A stretch of DNA of 64,000 nucleotides from Sindora glabra (taxonomy: Eukaryota > Streptophyta > Magnoliopsida > Fabales > Fabaceae): positions 52,451,057 to 52,515,056 of the forward strand of contig CM035236.1 of assembly GCA_020226215.1 (NCBI GenBank), given 5' to 3'. Both the position numbers and the translations under genes were made by a program. The notes under the pieces are model-generated. The model was given only the letters and a program-made list of their open reading frames with translations. It did not search any database and was not told where the DNA came from. Below, piece by piece: positions 37,225-49,871 of the stretch. Within the stretch, counting starts at the first letter, position 1; each line of letters starts with the position of its first letter.

Positions 37225-37520
37225 GAAAGGCATAAAGCAAAGGAGTGTCCTGAAAATATCTTAAGCCAAAGGGATAGTTACTCTATGTTTAAACAACATG
37301 TTCTAACTCACTTAAAAGGTGCTAATATGAACAACCAGGAGAGAATGGCAAGTAAAGCCAAGTTTGAATCTATTCATTGACATGCTGGGAGGCCTAAGCC
37401 TCTAATGTCATAGTGACAAGTACCCTTAAAATTAATTCTTTTTTATTAGAGTTTTATTTGATCCAAATGCTACCCATTCTTTGTTTAAAAAAATTTGTTG
37501 TTACCTAATATAAGCCGTCT
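37225..37520 (+). pseudogene. Gypsy zinc-knuckle end and protease remnant
   Basis: The right half of the CCHC knuckle (HKAKECP) is at 37,225-37,251. About 180 bp on, the protease start appears at about 37,440-37,490 with a frame shift. The expected active-site D-S/T-G is replaced by D-P-N in LFDPNATHSLF. Not functional. Confidence 0.7.
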
Positions 37521-37807
37521 AAGCATATGAATAAGCCTATAAGTACACTTTTTATTGTAATGGCCCTAGTTAGCAAATCCCTAATGGCCATCTATAAGAT
37601 AAAAGCTTGTCTTATAATATTCATAAGCATGTATTAATTGCTCACTCAATCTTACTTAAGCTGAGTAATTATGACATGATCTTGAGGATAAATTGGTTAT
37701 TTAGGTACTATACTTATGTGAACTTTTTTAATAAGTTTGTTACTTTTTTTATGGTAGGTTCTTTGCCTATCGAGTTTTAAGGAGATAGGTTATTAGAAAC
37801 CATTAGC

Positions 37808-38790
37808 TTGATTTTCAATTTCAAGGTGCAAAGACTTATTAAGAAGGGATATATGACTTACACAGTTGTGATTCAAGATCTCAACCAACTAATTCTAAAT
37901 ATTAATCATGTCCCTGTAATGCAAGAATTTCTTGATATATTCCTAAAGGAATTGTTTGGATTGCAACTTGATAAGGAAATAAAGTTCCATGTTGATCTAA
38001 TACTTAGTATTGAACCTATTTTTATACCTCTTATAATGAATGGCCTTACTAGAATTGCAAAAGTTCATATATTAGGATTTTATTTGTCCAAACTCTTGAC
38101 TTTGGGGAGCTCTAATTTTATTTGTAAAGAATAAAGATGGATCATTGCGACTATATATAGACTACCTTAATTGAACAAGGTCATAATTGAAAATAAATAT
38201 CCTCTTCTTCTTATAGATGACTTATTTAACCAAAAGCAAAAAGTTAAATACTTTTCAAAAATAGACTTATGTATGGGTTGTCATCAATTAAAGATCTTCA
38301 AGGAGAATATCTCAAAAATCACTCTTTAAACTTGATATAGCCATTTTGAATATTTAGTCATGTTTTTAGGTTAACCAATGCCCTAGCCATTTTTATAAAC
38401 TTGATAAATTAAGTGTTCAAACCTTTTTTAGATAAATTCATAATTATCCTCATAGATGACATTTTGGTATACTTAAAAAGTGAAGAAAAGCATGTTTGAC
38501 ACCTTAAAGTATTGTTATAGGTCTTGTGGGAGCACCAACTATATGCTAAATTTTCTAAATGTCATTTTTGGACAATTAGTGTGAAGTTTCTAGGACGTGT
38601 AGTATCTCAAGAGGTAGTTTAGGTATATTCTTAAAAGGTAGAAGTTGTAGAGAATTGGTTAAGGTCCATATCTGTTACAAAAATTTGTAACTTCCTTATA
38701 TTAGAAAGGTATTACAATAGATTTGTTAAGGAATTCTCCAAGATAACTATGTCATTAACTAAGTTAACATAGAAAGGGATTAAGTTTAAG
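37808..38790 (+). pseudogene. Gypsy reverse transcriptase remnant
   Basis: The linker before RT is readable (VPVMQEFLDIFLKELFGL, then DKEIKFHVDLI) up to a stop at 38,134. After a frame change, the core RT motifs follow: a KNKDGS-like segment, LRLYIDYLN-like text near 38,150, SKIDLCMGCHQLK at about 38,260, and FGLTNAL near 38,370. The catalytic box reads ILIDDILVYLKSEEKH at about 38,440-38,495, keeping both Asp. LYAKFSKCHFW and FLGRVVSQE are near 38,540-38,615, and RYYNRFVKEFSKI near 38,705. Stops are frequent. The family role is copying the element RNA. Confidence 0.85.
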
Positions 38791-38799
38791 TAGTCAAAC

Positions 38800-39240
38800 A
38801 CATGTTAAAGCAACTTTCAAAAGCTAAAATAAAATTATGTCTAATGTCTACACTAATGTTGGTATTATCCTTAGGCAATAAAGGGTATGTAGTGCATTAT
38901 GATCTGTCCACGATCAACCTTGGGTGTGCTCTCATTCAACATGGAAAAGTGATGACATATACTTCTCAATAGCTAAAAAACACAAACAAAATTATCCAAC
39001 TCATGACTTGAAAATGATGGCTATAATCTTTACTTTAAAGATTTGGAGACATTACTTGTATTAATAGATCGACAAGATCTACATAAACATTAAGAATTTA
39101 AAATATATTATTGAGCAGAATGGCTTAAATTTGAGGTAAAAGAGATGAATGGAAATTGTCAAAGACTATAATTATTTAATCTTTCATTATCCTAGCAAAG
39201 CCAATGTAATAGTGGATGGACTAAGTAGAAAATCTACAAG
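38800..39240 (+). pseudogene. Gypsy RNase H remnant
   Basis: Follows the RT remnant. Readable pieces are STINLGCALIQHGKVMTYTSQ (about 38,920-38,970), an HDLKMMAIIFTLKIWRHYLY segment (39,000-39,060) and YNYLFHYPSKANVIVDGLS (39,165-39,230), the end-of-RNase-H pattern of gypsy elements. Stops interrupt each block. Confidence 0.85.
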
Positions 39241-39299
39241 GAAAGAGATAGAGACAACTTCTAAAGATTAGGGTGTATTGTTGGCTCAAATGGTAGTTT

Positions 39300-40720
39300 A
39301 ATTTGTTCTTATTGAAAGAATCAAGTATTCTTAGAAGATTGATCTAAATTACATAACCATGATAAAAGAAAATGGTCAGGGATATGGAAATGGGAATAGC
39401 TATTGATGAAAGAGAAGTAGTTCACCATCAAAGGTGGATTTGGATTTCATTAAGCAAATGTAATGATTTATTGCACCAAGCTTACAACTCCTTGTATGCC
39501 ATGCACCTTAAAAGGCCAAAATGTAGTTGGAGAGATGTTTTCTAGTTAAAAAGGATGAAAAGAGATGTATCGGATTATATAATAAAATATCTTATTGCTA
39601 GTAAGTGAAATTAGAACATTAATGCTCGATTGAAATGCATCAACCACTTTCGACACTAAAATAGAAATAGGAGAGCATTATGATGGATTTCCTAATAGCA
39701 TTACTAAGGACTTAGAAGAGGTATGACTCTATATAAGTCATTATCGATAGGTTAACCAAGTTAGTAGACTCTCTACCTATTAAGATTACCTTTTTAGCAG
39801 CACAATATGCCCATGCATAACTTGATAAGATTATGCCATTGTATAGGGTTCCAATTATCATTGCATTTGATTGGAGTACCTAATTCACATCTCATTTTAG
39901 GCAATCATTCTAAAAATCATTAGGAACTTAATTATGATTTAGCATGAGTTTCTACCCATAAATAAATAGGTAATTAAAGCAAACCATTCAAATACTAGAA
40001 AACATGCTTAAATATTACACCTTTGAGTTTGATGGGATTTGGTAGGAATACTTGCCATTGATTAAGTTTGTTTATAATAGTAGTTATTAATCCAGCATCC
40101 ATATAGCACCTTATATAGTTCTTTATGGCCAGAGATGTTAGTCTCTAATAGGATGGTTTGAATCAAGATAATCGAAACTCTTAGGTTTAGATTTAGTGAC
40201 AAATGCTTTAGAGAAAGTTTAGATCATTAGAGACCAGTTAAAGATAGCCTAAGATAAATAGAATTTATACACAAACAAGTGGAAGAGAAAATTAGAATTT
40301 TAAGAGGGAGACATTATTTTTAAAACTTTTACCTATGGAGAATGTAATGTGGTTTGGAAAGAAAGAGAAATTGGCAACTCGTTTCATTAAACCATTTATG
40401 ATTATCAAGTACTTAGGAATGGTAGCTTATCACTTAGAATTATCGAATAACTTATAGTTTATCCATTTGATATTTCATGTTTCTATGCTCAGAAAGTATA
40501 TGCCATACAAGTCTTATATACTTTAAGAAGAACCATTATAGTTAAACTCTAACTCTAAATTATCATATAAGGAGTGACTAGTTGCAATTAGAGACTGCTA
40601 AGTCTAAAAACTAAAATCCAAAGAGGTTCTGTTTATGAAGGTTTGTTAAAGGAGCCATGAAGTAGAAGAAGCTATATAAGACCTAGAGCCAAATATGGGG
40701 CAGTAATATCTATAACTTTT
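39300..40720 (+). pseudogene. Gypsy integrase remnant with C-terminal tail
   Basis: Pieces in order: an AYNSLYAMHLK zinc-binding segment near 39,480, KRMKRDVSDYI at 39,550, and IIDRLTKLVDSLPI in the catalytic core at 39,740-39,785. A PLYRVPIIIAFDW segment near 39,835 follows, then FVYNSSY near 40,070. The C-terminal GPY/F module reads FHVSMLRKYMP at about 40,465-40,505, and a VYEGLLKEP tail is near 40,640. The tail would correspond to the chromodomain-like end of Tekay/Del elements but is too damaged to prove it. Confidence 0.82.
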
Positions 40721-40821
40721 TTATGAGTGCCAAGTTTAAATGTTAACATGCTCTTACAGTGTCATTAGATTAGCAAAGTCCTAAGAATACATGGATAAAT
40801 TCTTTTAATGTCAAGAAGTAT

Positions 40822-43019
40822 TATTACATCCTTTAGTATTCTAGAATTTTATTTAGTAAAAAATTAATTATAATGGTAATAATTAAAATAAAGTTTTTAT
40901 ATGAAATGGATAAATTATGAAAAAAAAATATGAATGAGATGTTAGATAATATAAAATTTATTAATTGAATGAAATTTAAGATGAGAATCTTGCAAGAAAA
41001 AGTTAAGAAAGGAAGATGAAATAAAATGTTTTAGAGTTAAATATGTTTGAAAGTGAGTAATTGAGTACAAAAGGGATTTAACATACTTTTTCTAAAATGC
41101 CCCTGGCCATAACATTATTTTTATTCCTAAGATTAGCCACCCCTTTAAGTTTTTCCACTAAAATCCATTCCATTTTCACCTTCTTAACTTCCTCTCACCT
41201 CTTCGTAACTTTATTTTCATTTTTTCCTTCAATCAAGCATAAGAGAGACCAAATATCATCAATTTTTCATACAATCATGGTGAGTTCTCCCTTCTTGTGA
41301 ATTCTCATTCATTCTTCTCTTAAATTAGATAGGATTTAGAAATTTTAGCATAAAGGGGAAAGTTTGAGCTTTAACTTAAGTAACTCTAATTTTTGGATGA
41401 TTAGAGGTGTCAAACCACAATTTCTCTTGGCTAACATCTCTTTTATAATAGGTGAGTGAATATTCTAATACTATTTAAAAGATTAAATTGAGTTTGTTTA
41501 GTTTAAGTGAAGGTTTTTAGGTTTTTTATTGAATATATGAAGAATATGCTAGATTTTGATATTTAAGTTGAAACTTTTTTATTTTGGTGTATCAACTATG
41601 CAATCAATGAGTGATGATGATAGAAATGTGGTTTTTGGATCATAAATGCATTAAAATGGAATTTATAGTTGAATGAATAGTAAAATTACATTGTTAATTT
41701 GTAGAAATAGTGTAGTATTTGACTATGGCTTAAGAGCTACTCTTTAAAGAGCTATAATGAACTATATAGTTGACTACCAATTGAAAGCTTTAGCCTTGAG
41801 AGGCTTTTAAGTGTCTACATAATAGATTATGGCCTAAAGGCTTATCATCTGGATGACTATTGTTGAATATGTAGTAAACTATCTAAGAAAACCTCACTTT
41901 CAAGAGGTTCATAATTAATTATGTAGTTAACTATGACTTACTTTTTGAGGGCTTATAGTTGACTATATAAACAAATTCTAGTCTTTAAATCCCTTGTAAT
42001 CAACTATGCTTCCTTTTTCAAATTACATAGCTGATTGCCATTCCCAAAATTCATGATTTATAACATGAATTGGGTTAGTTGAATTAAGTATTACATTGTA
42101 TTAAATATGTTTATTTTATGGCATTTGATGATGGAAATAAGAAACAAGGCCATACAAAGAAGCATAAAAGTTCTATGATTTGAATTATGCATTGTGGATA
42201 AGATTATATGCATTGAATTTATGAAAATTAAGATAAAGGCTTTGTGATACATTTGATGAATTGAACAATAGGTTCAGTAACATCTTGGAAGGAATGAAAT
42301 TGACTTGAAGGTACAGAGATAGGATTGTGAGGGATAAGAATGGATAGGAGTCACAAGGAGATTTACTTACTTTATTTTATATTATCTTTACATCTTATGT
42401 GATATGGATTTGATATAAGTTATGTTAGTAATGATACCAATAAGTGCTTATAATTTTAGGATTGACCAATTGAAGCCTATAATAAGTCTGTTATGAATTG
42501 TATGGTTAAAATATTTATGTATAAAAGGTAAATCTAGTGGATAAGATTATATTTGATTTCTAAATTTATATTGGTTGGATATTCACTCACTAAGCCCTAG
42601 ATTTACCCTTTTGTACTTTATTGTTTAGATTCTTAATTGAGCCTCCTTTACCACTATATCAATGTTAAATTCTCGAAAGCTCTTCGTATGACAATTGGGT
42701 TGCTTTGGATTTTTTTATGTAAACAAATGTTTTAAGCCTTGTTTTGAATTAGGTCAAAGGTAGAAGAATATAACTTACTCTTTCTAAAGTTAGTTAAACT
42801 AGCTTATTCTCAAGCTTAGATAGATTATAAGCTAGCCTAACACCTTTTATTTTTCAATCATATTTGATAAATAAAATCTTATTAATTTCTCCTTGATGTA
42901 GGATTACTCTCCCTAATAACCTATATATGTATAGTATATAAATGAGAAATGTATATTAAGCTAGTGGAAATAAAGTAGTTGGGTTCCACATCAATTATAG
43001 CTAGGTTAGGGTTATAACA
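40822..43019 (+). repeat. 3' LTR of the gypsy element
   Basis: Starts TATTACATCC (aligned with TGTAACACC in the 5' LTR) and ends GGTTATAACA followed by TTGAT. It is about 400 bp longer than the 5' LTR, largely because of extra palindromic units at about 41,700-42,040. Confidence 0.8.
41700..42040. repeat. Palindromic GTTGACTAY repeat array in the gypsy 3' LTR
   Basis: Irregular units carry GGCTTATAGTTGACTATATA-like and TATGTAGTTAACTATG blocks, many self-complementary around GTTAAC or GTTGAC. About twice as many occur here as in the 5' LTR at 18,150-18,330. Confidence 0.65.
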
Positions 43020-43024
43020 TTGAT

Positions 43025-43789
43025 ATATGACAAAATTTCTACAAAATGGGAAAAAAATAAATTTGATCTTAATTTTAGAATATATATTTCTTAAAAAACT
43101 AAACTAAGGTAATTAATTCACATCACCATATTAATTTAAAGCTTTAACTTATATTAATTTTAGAATATATCTTTTAAAATATTGTAATTATAAAAAAATA
43201 AAATATGTAATTAATTAATATTCCTATTTTTTTATAAAAGATTTGAAATTTTTTAGGCCACTAGGCTATATTTATTCATTGAGTTAGGGTTACAAAATAA
43301 TTTAATCCAATTGTTAATAATAATCTTATGCAAAAATTGTATTTGACTAATTACAATACAATAATTATATAAAATAAACTATAATTACAATTGGCCAGTC
43401 ACAACAAGGACACTCTAGAAAATTATCATCAATACTATATGCACTAAAAGTGAAATCTAAAATTGTGTTCCAAATATAAATCAAAGGCTATTAATTGATT
43501 ACAGAATGATGGGATAAATTTGTAAAGCTCAATTTAATGGACATAAAAGATTCAAAATCTAAATTTGAATGCCACTTTTAATGCATATAGCATTTTTGAA
43601 AAATGTGTACCTCATTTACATTTATAATTACAATCATGGACATAATTACATGGATTTCTATTACAATTACATTAGTAAGGACAATTAAGCCTAGTTTGTT
43701 CCTACACCTACCATGGTAAGGCTTACTTAAAGTTTTATAAGAAGAGGAAGTAACAACATACTCTAACATGCATTCGCATTTTGATTAAT
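43025..43789. other. AT-rich spacer between gypsy stack and copia solo LTR
   Basis: No motif recognised. The minus-strand ORF at 43,578-43,769 has no family features. Confidence 0.4.
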
Positions 43790-43794
43790 TTTGG

Positions 43795-45615
43795 TGTTAG
43801 GAATACAATCATAAAAGTAGTTAGTTTTTGTGAATTATTTCATTTTTAACAAAAATAATTATAATTTTTTTTCTAAATACTTATTTTTGTATAAAAAATG
43901 AATAAAGGTCCAATTCATTATATAATATATATCCATATGATTATAATATAGATTCATATAAGATATGGATACAAGTTTTTTGTAATTAATAAAGTGATAT
44001 TCATAATGAATAAATAGAGTTTGGTACTTTATTTACGATGGAGTGAACTTTTGTTCATAGACTTATCGTAATCATGATAAGTTCGCTAGTATATACGATA
44101 TATACTGAATAGTACGATAGATGAAATTCACTTGACAACTATCAAAGAAAATAAATTCCATAGGCATTAATCAATTTCACTTATAATTATGAGTTGACTA
44201 TAGTTTTAGATTAATAAATATATTCTTATTTGATTTGCAAATAGGTGAGATTCTAAATGTGAATCAATATACTATGTATTTTGGTAAGAAATATTTATTA
44301 AATACATAATTTCATTCAACAATATGGAATTTGGACAAATAACATCTCTTAGTGGATTCCAATATTTGAGCATGTAAGCTTTATTGGAAACATTATTGAC
44401 TAATGATCATTAAAGGAATCAATAAGTATTAAGGTTAATTATATTGATTTTATCAATTTAATTGTTGTTATACAAAGACATGTTAAATTAAGAATTAATG
44501 TGTCATGAGACATAGTTGTATCATACTATCGAGATACTTGAAATATTCATCAAGTATATGCATATATAGTTAGCATGTAGTAGTCCTATTGTGGAATGGA
44601 TTCTAAAATTAAATTATTAAAAGTTTATTTAATTATTTATGAGCTAACTATATATATGTCTATAAGATCTCGAACTAGCTCAAGGCCTTAATCATATTGC
44701 TACTAGATTAATCATAAATCAAAAAATTGTTGGACTGTAGTTAAGACCATTCGCAGAGCCTAATTACTAGGCTCATGTGGCCCAATTAATTGATAGTGGA
44801 CATTAATCTTCAAAAATACTAATTTTTAAAATATTTTCATGAACAATTATTGAAAAGTAAAAGATATGATTTGGATAAAATGGTATTAGAAATGATTTGG
44901 ATTATTTAATTTATTAAATAAAATTATATCAAAAATTTGACAAGATAATATTTGATTTTTAAATATTTATTGAAGATATATTCAAAATAAAAAATCTTTG
45001 AGTTTTAAATAAATCAGATTTATTTCAAATATTAATTGGAGATATATTTTGAAATAAAAAATATCCAATTAAAAATATTTAAAATTTAAAACTTGAAAAA
45101 TTTTGGATAAATTATTGGCCTTAATGAGGCTTTATGAGCCTTAATGGGGCATTATTGACCTTAATAAGACATCATAAGGCATAATGAGACATCATAAGCC
45201 TTAATGTGACATTATGAATGAGGGCATGTTTGGAATTTAATTGCCAATTCCTTGTCCTAATCCTCTTTTATAAATAAATCTTACGGTTCCAACTTTCAGT
45301 GAGAAAGAAAGAATTCTAGACATATCAAATCCTTTTCTAACTAGTATGCAAGAGCTCACATTGTTTGTCATCCTTGTGAATAGTTTGTAAGATTTTGCAA
45401 TTGATAGTGCAAAGGTCTTATATGAGCATCATTTGTCACAGGGTAACCTTCAAGCAACTTGCATATTTGTATATATAATCATATATTTTACCATTTTTCT
45501 ATTGTGTTGTTTTAGAAAAACTAGTTGGTGTTTTATTAAAATTAATAGAACTTTTAAAAGCCGGTCTCTAACTAGAATCTTTTCAAAAATGCTATTTTCT
45601 AAAATGGTTCTATCA
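43795..45615 (+). mobile_element. Copia-type solo LTR (1.8 kb)
   Basis: TTTGG before (43,790-43,794) and after (45,616-45,620) is a perfect target duplication. The ends are TGTTAG and CTATCA. A TATAAATA box at 45,269-45,276 followed by a leader-like sequence shows plus orientation. No internal region, primer site or polypurine tract flanks it. Its assignment to copia rests on general resemblance in length and end sequence, not on coding DNA. Confidence 0.75.
45118..45218. repeat. Five tandem units of about 20 bp
   Basis: Variants of GCCTTAATGAGGCATTATGA repeat head to tail within the solo LTR, each 19-21 bp and diverged by a few bases. Confidence 0.8.
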
Positions 45616-45620
45616 TTTGG

Positions 45621-47370
45621 TCCTAGATCTACCACTTTTAATCCAACAAAGCTAGCTCTCATTCCAAAGAAGAAAACCTGTAATTAATGGAATGCAAGTG
45701 TGACAAAACTACCATTTTTTTTCCTTTCAAAAGGAAGAAAGAATAGAAATAGCACATAGTCACAAATATGATAAAGTTACCATAGAGCTGCCATATATGA
45801 ATAACCCACTTATAAATCTTATATATGCTTTGCTAGCACTAGCACCAACAATATAAAACAATATATCCCTGGCAAATAAGGAGAAAAACAAGATAAACAT
45901 TAGAGGTTGGTTGAGCTTGCATTGATTTACAAATTTTGGATGAGTTCTTGTGGTAACAGTGTTGCTATGATATAACAGTTGATTTAATGTGCTGATAGAG
46001 ATACTTTTTTGAGATTGAATGATACAGTTATCTAGACCACAAGTGTTGCAGCTCCAGAGGTCATCTCAAGTAGTTGGGAAAAAAAAATGAAGAGATGGAG
46101 TTTATGCTAGTTTAGACGGACATTTGCAGCAATATTGTGTTTCATTAAACATAATTTCTCGTCGTAAGCTTCACCAAACAAAGCATGTAATGAATTATAA
46201 GAATATATCATTCGTAAGCAATACACCTTAAAAGCCAAGAGAAATAAATGAGGTATGGTTGGTTGTTGAAGAGTCAGATATAGGATTAACTATCAAGACT
46301 GCAAAACAACAATCACGTATTTGCCTGAGAATAGCCTAAAGGAAGCAATCAATAAATTTTCTAAAATCAATTCTTCTCCACAGTAACTTTCCAACATGTC
46401 TAGCACTCCAAGGAAAGCCTTTCTGCTCAGAAAGCCAAACTTTTGCATGAATACTCTTCACTGACACCCATTTCTGATTTTTTTTTATCCTTCCTGGACT
46501 GACTAAATCAGGAAAATCAACAATGTTCTGCCAAAAACATTATCCATGTAAGCAATATCAGGATGCTAACATAAACAGGCTGAAGACTCCTTACATGAGG
46601 ATAAAATGTCCAATTAGCACAAGGGAAGACACACATTAAACACCGATTCCAACCTCTATAGCAAGGGATCATACAAGCGAAAAGCTCTACAGGTTTAGCA
46701 AGTTTCTCAATTTTTTCATCACAAGTTCTAGTAAGTTTACGTTTTTGAAATTGAAACCAACATGAGATTGCTTCCCCCAAGACAGCACTGACAGCCCTTT
46801 CAAGGTAATAAAAGTCATCTGCTCATCTTTCACACTTTCTGCATTTCTTGTAGAGGTTTTAATACAGAATATATTTGGGTAAATGAAATAATAATATACT
46901 GGATTAGAAATATAAAATTATTTCTAGCAACTACAAAAAGAAGAGCTCATTCATTATTCTAATTGACAGAGAAGAACATCTAGTAATTTTTAATACTAAA
47001 CCAACTTGATCGATGAGGAGGAAAAAAGGATTCCAAGAAAGTTACGGAAATCTAGGTGTGCTCTTAAATTTCAAGTCAACTTTGAAGCTTCTTTGATGAT
47101 AAACTTTGAAAGAAACAAGGAAAAGCCAGTGAGATGCAGATGTATCTTAACTTGAAATTTCTCTTTAGGAAAAAAAACCAGATCCTACGTTGAGTGTGTT
47201 GAGTTTTGCCAAATTCAAGAAATTGCAACTTAACTATCATTTTAAATGGATACAGGAGGCTTAAGCCGTATCAAATCGTGGGCTACCCAATGTAAACCCT
47301 CGTTGAATGGACTACCATTATAAGATTGTTGCTCGTCAGATACAATACCACAACTAATAATACTTGGAGT
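45621..47370. other. Unassigned, less AT-rich DNA
   Basis: Base composition is more balanced than its surroundings, and the ORF 46,780-46,517 on minus (87 residues, Cys/Trp-rich) has no known motif. It could hold UTR or non-coding RNA exons or a decayed gene. Nothing more can be supported. Confidence 0.3.
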
Positions 47371-49301
47371 TAGACGTGGGAAACAACTCAGCCCAGTCCG
47401 GCCCACGTGGACCCATTCTCTTTTGCGAGCTTTTACTACGAAAGCTCTACTCTATTCTCATAAGCTGGTTCGCGAATTTTTTTTTAATTTTTTAACTTTT
47501 ATATAATAAAAAAATTTAAATTCATTCTAAACTATCACATATTATCTATAAATAAGTCATAATATATTTTATATTTATATATAACCTTAAAAATACTATA
47601 TATATAAAATATAAATCATAAATACCTATAAAATAAAAATATTATTTATAAATTATTTATAACAGAACTTTACAAAAATAAAAATAAAAAAATATAATTT
47701 TATATAGATTAAGAACTTAAATCTATATAAAAATTAATATATATATACACAGATACACACGCACTCATATGCAACTCGACTTAGCCTGTCCATAGACTGG
47801 CCCGTGCAGGAGGGTGTTCAAGTTGCATTTTTAGGGCTGCCATAAGTCTTTCAAAGCCTATGAACTTTAAATTCATTTCAACAATTCTATTAGAAGTATG
47901 AGCTTATGGCTTGGGGGTTAGCCTGTATTTATATTTATTTTTTCCGAATTAAACTTTGAAATAAGAAATTTGTTTAAATGACGATTTAAATGGGCTAACT
48001 TATTTTAATCAGCCACGGATCTTATAGGTTGGTTGATTTATTTTTTAAAAAAATAATTTTAAATATATATAATTTTATTTTGATAAAAATTAAATGAGTT
48101 AGAAATGAAATTTATTACATGATTTTACAAAAATATGATGTTATATTCTATATTGAGTATAAATTTATTTCATTGATAATGTAAAATATTTTAAACTATC
48201 AACAAATGGAAAGAGAATATATTATTAAAAAAATAAAAGTAATTAAGAATTTTTAATCATAATAAAGGAGTTTTATCAATTTTTTATTAATATGACAATA
48301 TATAAGAGTAATAATATAAAAATAATTTACATTAATAATAAATTAAATTTAAATCCTTTTATTTTTACGAGAGACATAATATATTTTAATATTTTTTATT
48401 TTTTAAAATTGATTTTAACGTTAAAATTTGTATCTATATACATAGATTAAGCCGCGTACTAATCCAATCCATCATCATGCTGTCACAAAGGTAAATTTAA
48501 ATATGGGTTTAAACCAGCTCAGGCTATAAATCCGCGCCTATCCGTGCAAGCTGGCCGGATTAATTCCCTTTTCCATTACTAACTTCGACCCTGGCGGTTT
48601 TATCATCTTATTTCCTTTAATGCAAAAAAATAAACAAACATGCCCACACACAACCAGCCATTGGTCATAAAATCATAGCAACTTTTTCCAGTAAATACAA
48701 GATCATAGTCGTTTGATAGTTGCCTAAAAATAAAAAATGGAGCTTGCTCCAAAAACAAATGGAAGAAAAAATTCGGATAACTATAATTGATGAAGGCCAA
48801 TGAGAGAGTTTTAGATAATCTGTAGATAATGCTTAGAAGAATTCTGGGAGTTGTCGTGGAAGTAAGTACACTATAAAAGTTTCAATTCTTTATATAAAAG
48901 ATTCATAATTTTAAAAAAAAAATTGTAAGTTTGCATCAATTTTATAGATAAGAAATAGACAAAAATTTGTAACTTCATCGTTTAAAGCTGTATTAAAAAA
49001 TTCTTTAAAAACTTTTTTCCTTTCATATAAAATTTACAATTTAATGAAAACTTTGCAAAAAAAAAAATGTCACTAAACTAATGAAAATATCCATTGATTT
49101 GAATTTTTTTTAATACATATCAAGCTACATAAGGTTTTGTTACAGTACGCCACTTAAAAAATATAGTGAGTTTTTATTGAAGTGCCATGCAACATTCATA
49201 AAACTTACAAATATCTATATAAAATCTTGCAAACGTGTTTAAATTTTGTGTGCAACAAATATGTAAAGAATTGTAACTCTATTGTTATAGCAAAAAAAAA
49301 A
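47371..49301. other. AT-rich DNA with short GC-rich hAT-MITE-like pieces
   Basis: Short GC-rich phrases such as CAGTCCGGCCCACGTGG (47,394), ACTGGCCCGTGCAGG (47,798) and GCAAGCTGGCCGGATTAA (48,546) are set in A/T runs. This is a pattern common in plant hAT-derived MITEs, but no terminal repeats or target duplications could be paired. No gene seen. Confidence 0.35.
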
Positions 49302-49871
49302 AAAAAAATTTAAACTTTTATGGAAAATTGTAATATTTAGTGATATAGTTGCAAGATTTTAATATAAAAGTTTAAATATAATTTTTTTTCTTTTAAAATA
49401 TAAATTATATGATTTTAGTTCCCTAATTTAAAATAATTTATTTTAAACCCCCCTATTTAGTTTTTGTTAAATTATGTCAATTTTTGCTTATTCATGTTTG
49501 ATTTCCAAGTATTTACTGTATTTTTTATGGAGCAAATCACATTTTTTTTAAGAATATAGGAGACAATAAGCATTAAAAAATTCAAATAAAAAATTTAAAC
49601 TTTTATGGAAAATTGTAATATTTAGTGATATAGTTGCAAGATTTTAATATAAAAGTTTAAATATATTTTTTTTTTCTTTTAAAATATAAATTATATGATT
49701 TTAGTTCCCTAATTTAAAATAATTTATTTTAAACCCCCTATTTAGTTTTTGTTAAATTATGTCAATTTTTGCTTATTCATGTTTGATTTCCAAGTATTTA
49801 CTGTATTTTTTATGGAGCAAATCACATTTTTTTTAAGAATATAGGAGACAATAAGCATTAAAAAATTCAAA
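49302..49871. repeat. Near-identical 285-bp tandem duplication
   Basis: The block beginning AAATTTAAACTTTTATGG and ending CATTAAAAAATTCAAA is present twice, 285 bp apart. Only a couple of differences were seen, in a T-run and a C-run. The first copy follows a long A-run at about 49,292-49,308. Confidence 0.92.

Larger units (their letters stand above)
17274..43019 (+). mobile_element. Ty3/gypsy retrotransposon, outermost layer of a nested stack
   Basis: TTGAT occurs directly before 17,274 and directly after 43,019: a perfect 5-bp target duplication. LTRs lie at both ends, a tRNA-iMet-type primer site follows the 5' LTR, and gag, protease, RT, RNase H and integrase remnants follow in gypsy order on the plus strand. 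With the insertions inside it removed, about 9.0 kb remains, a usual full length. The iMet primer site, a TGTAACACC start and the FHVSMLRKY integrase end suit a Tekay/Del-like chromovirus, but the lineage is inferred. Heavily mutated and inactive. Confidence 0.85.

Noticed and set aside
46517..46780. Minus-strand ORF of 87 residues, Cys/Trp-rich
   Set aside because: No recognisable domain, signal peptide or splice context. Left as unassigned DNA rather than called a gene.
47371..47420. G-box-like CACGTGG as a gene promoter
   Set aside because: No gene lies nearby in either direction; the GC-rich phrase fits decayed MITE sequence better.
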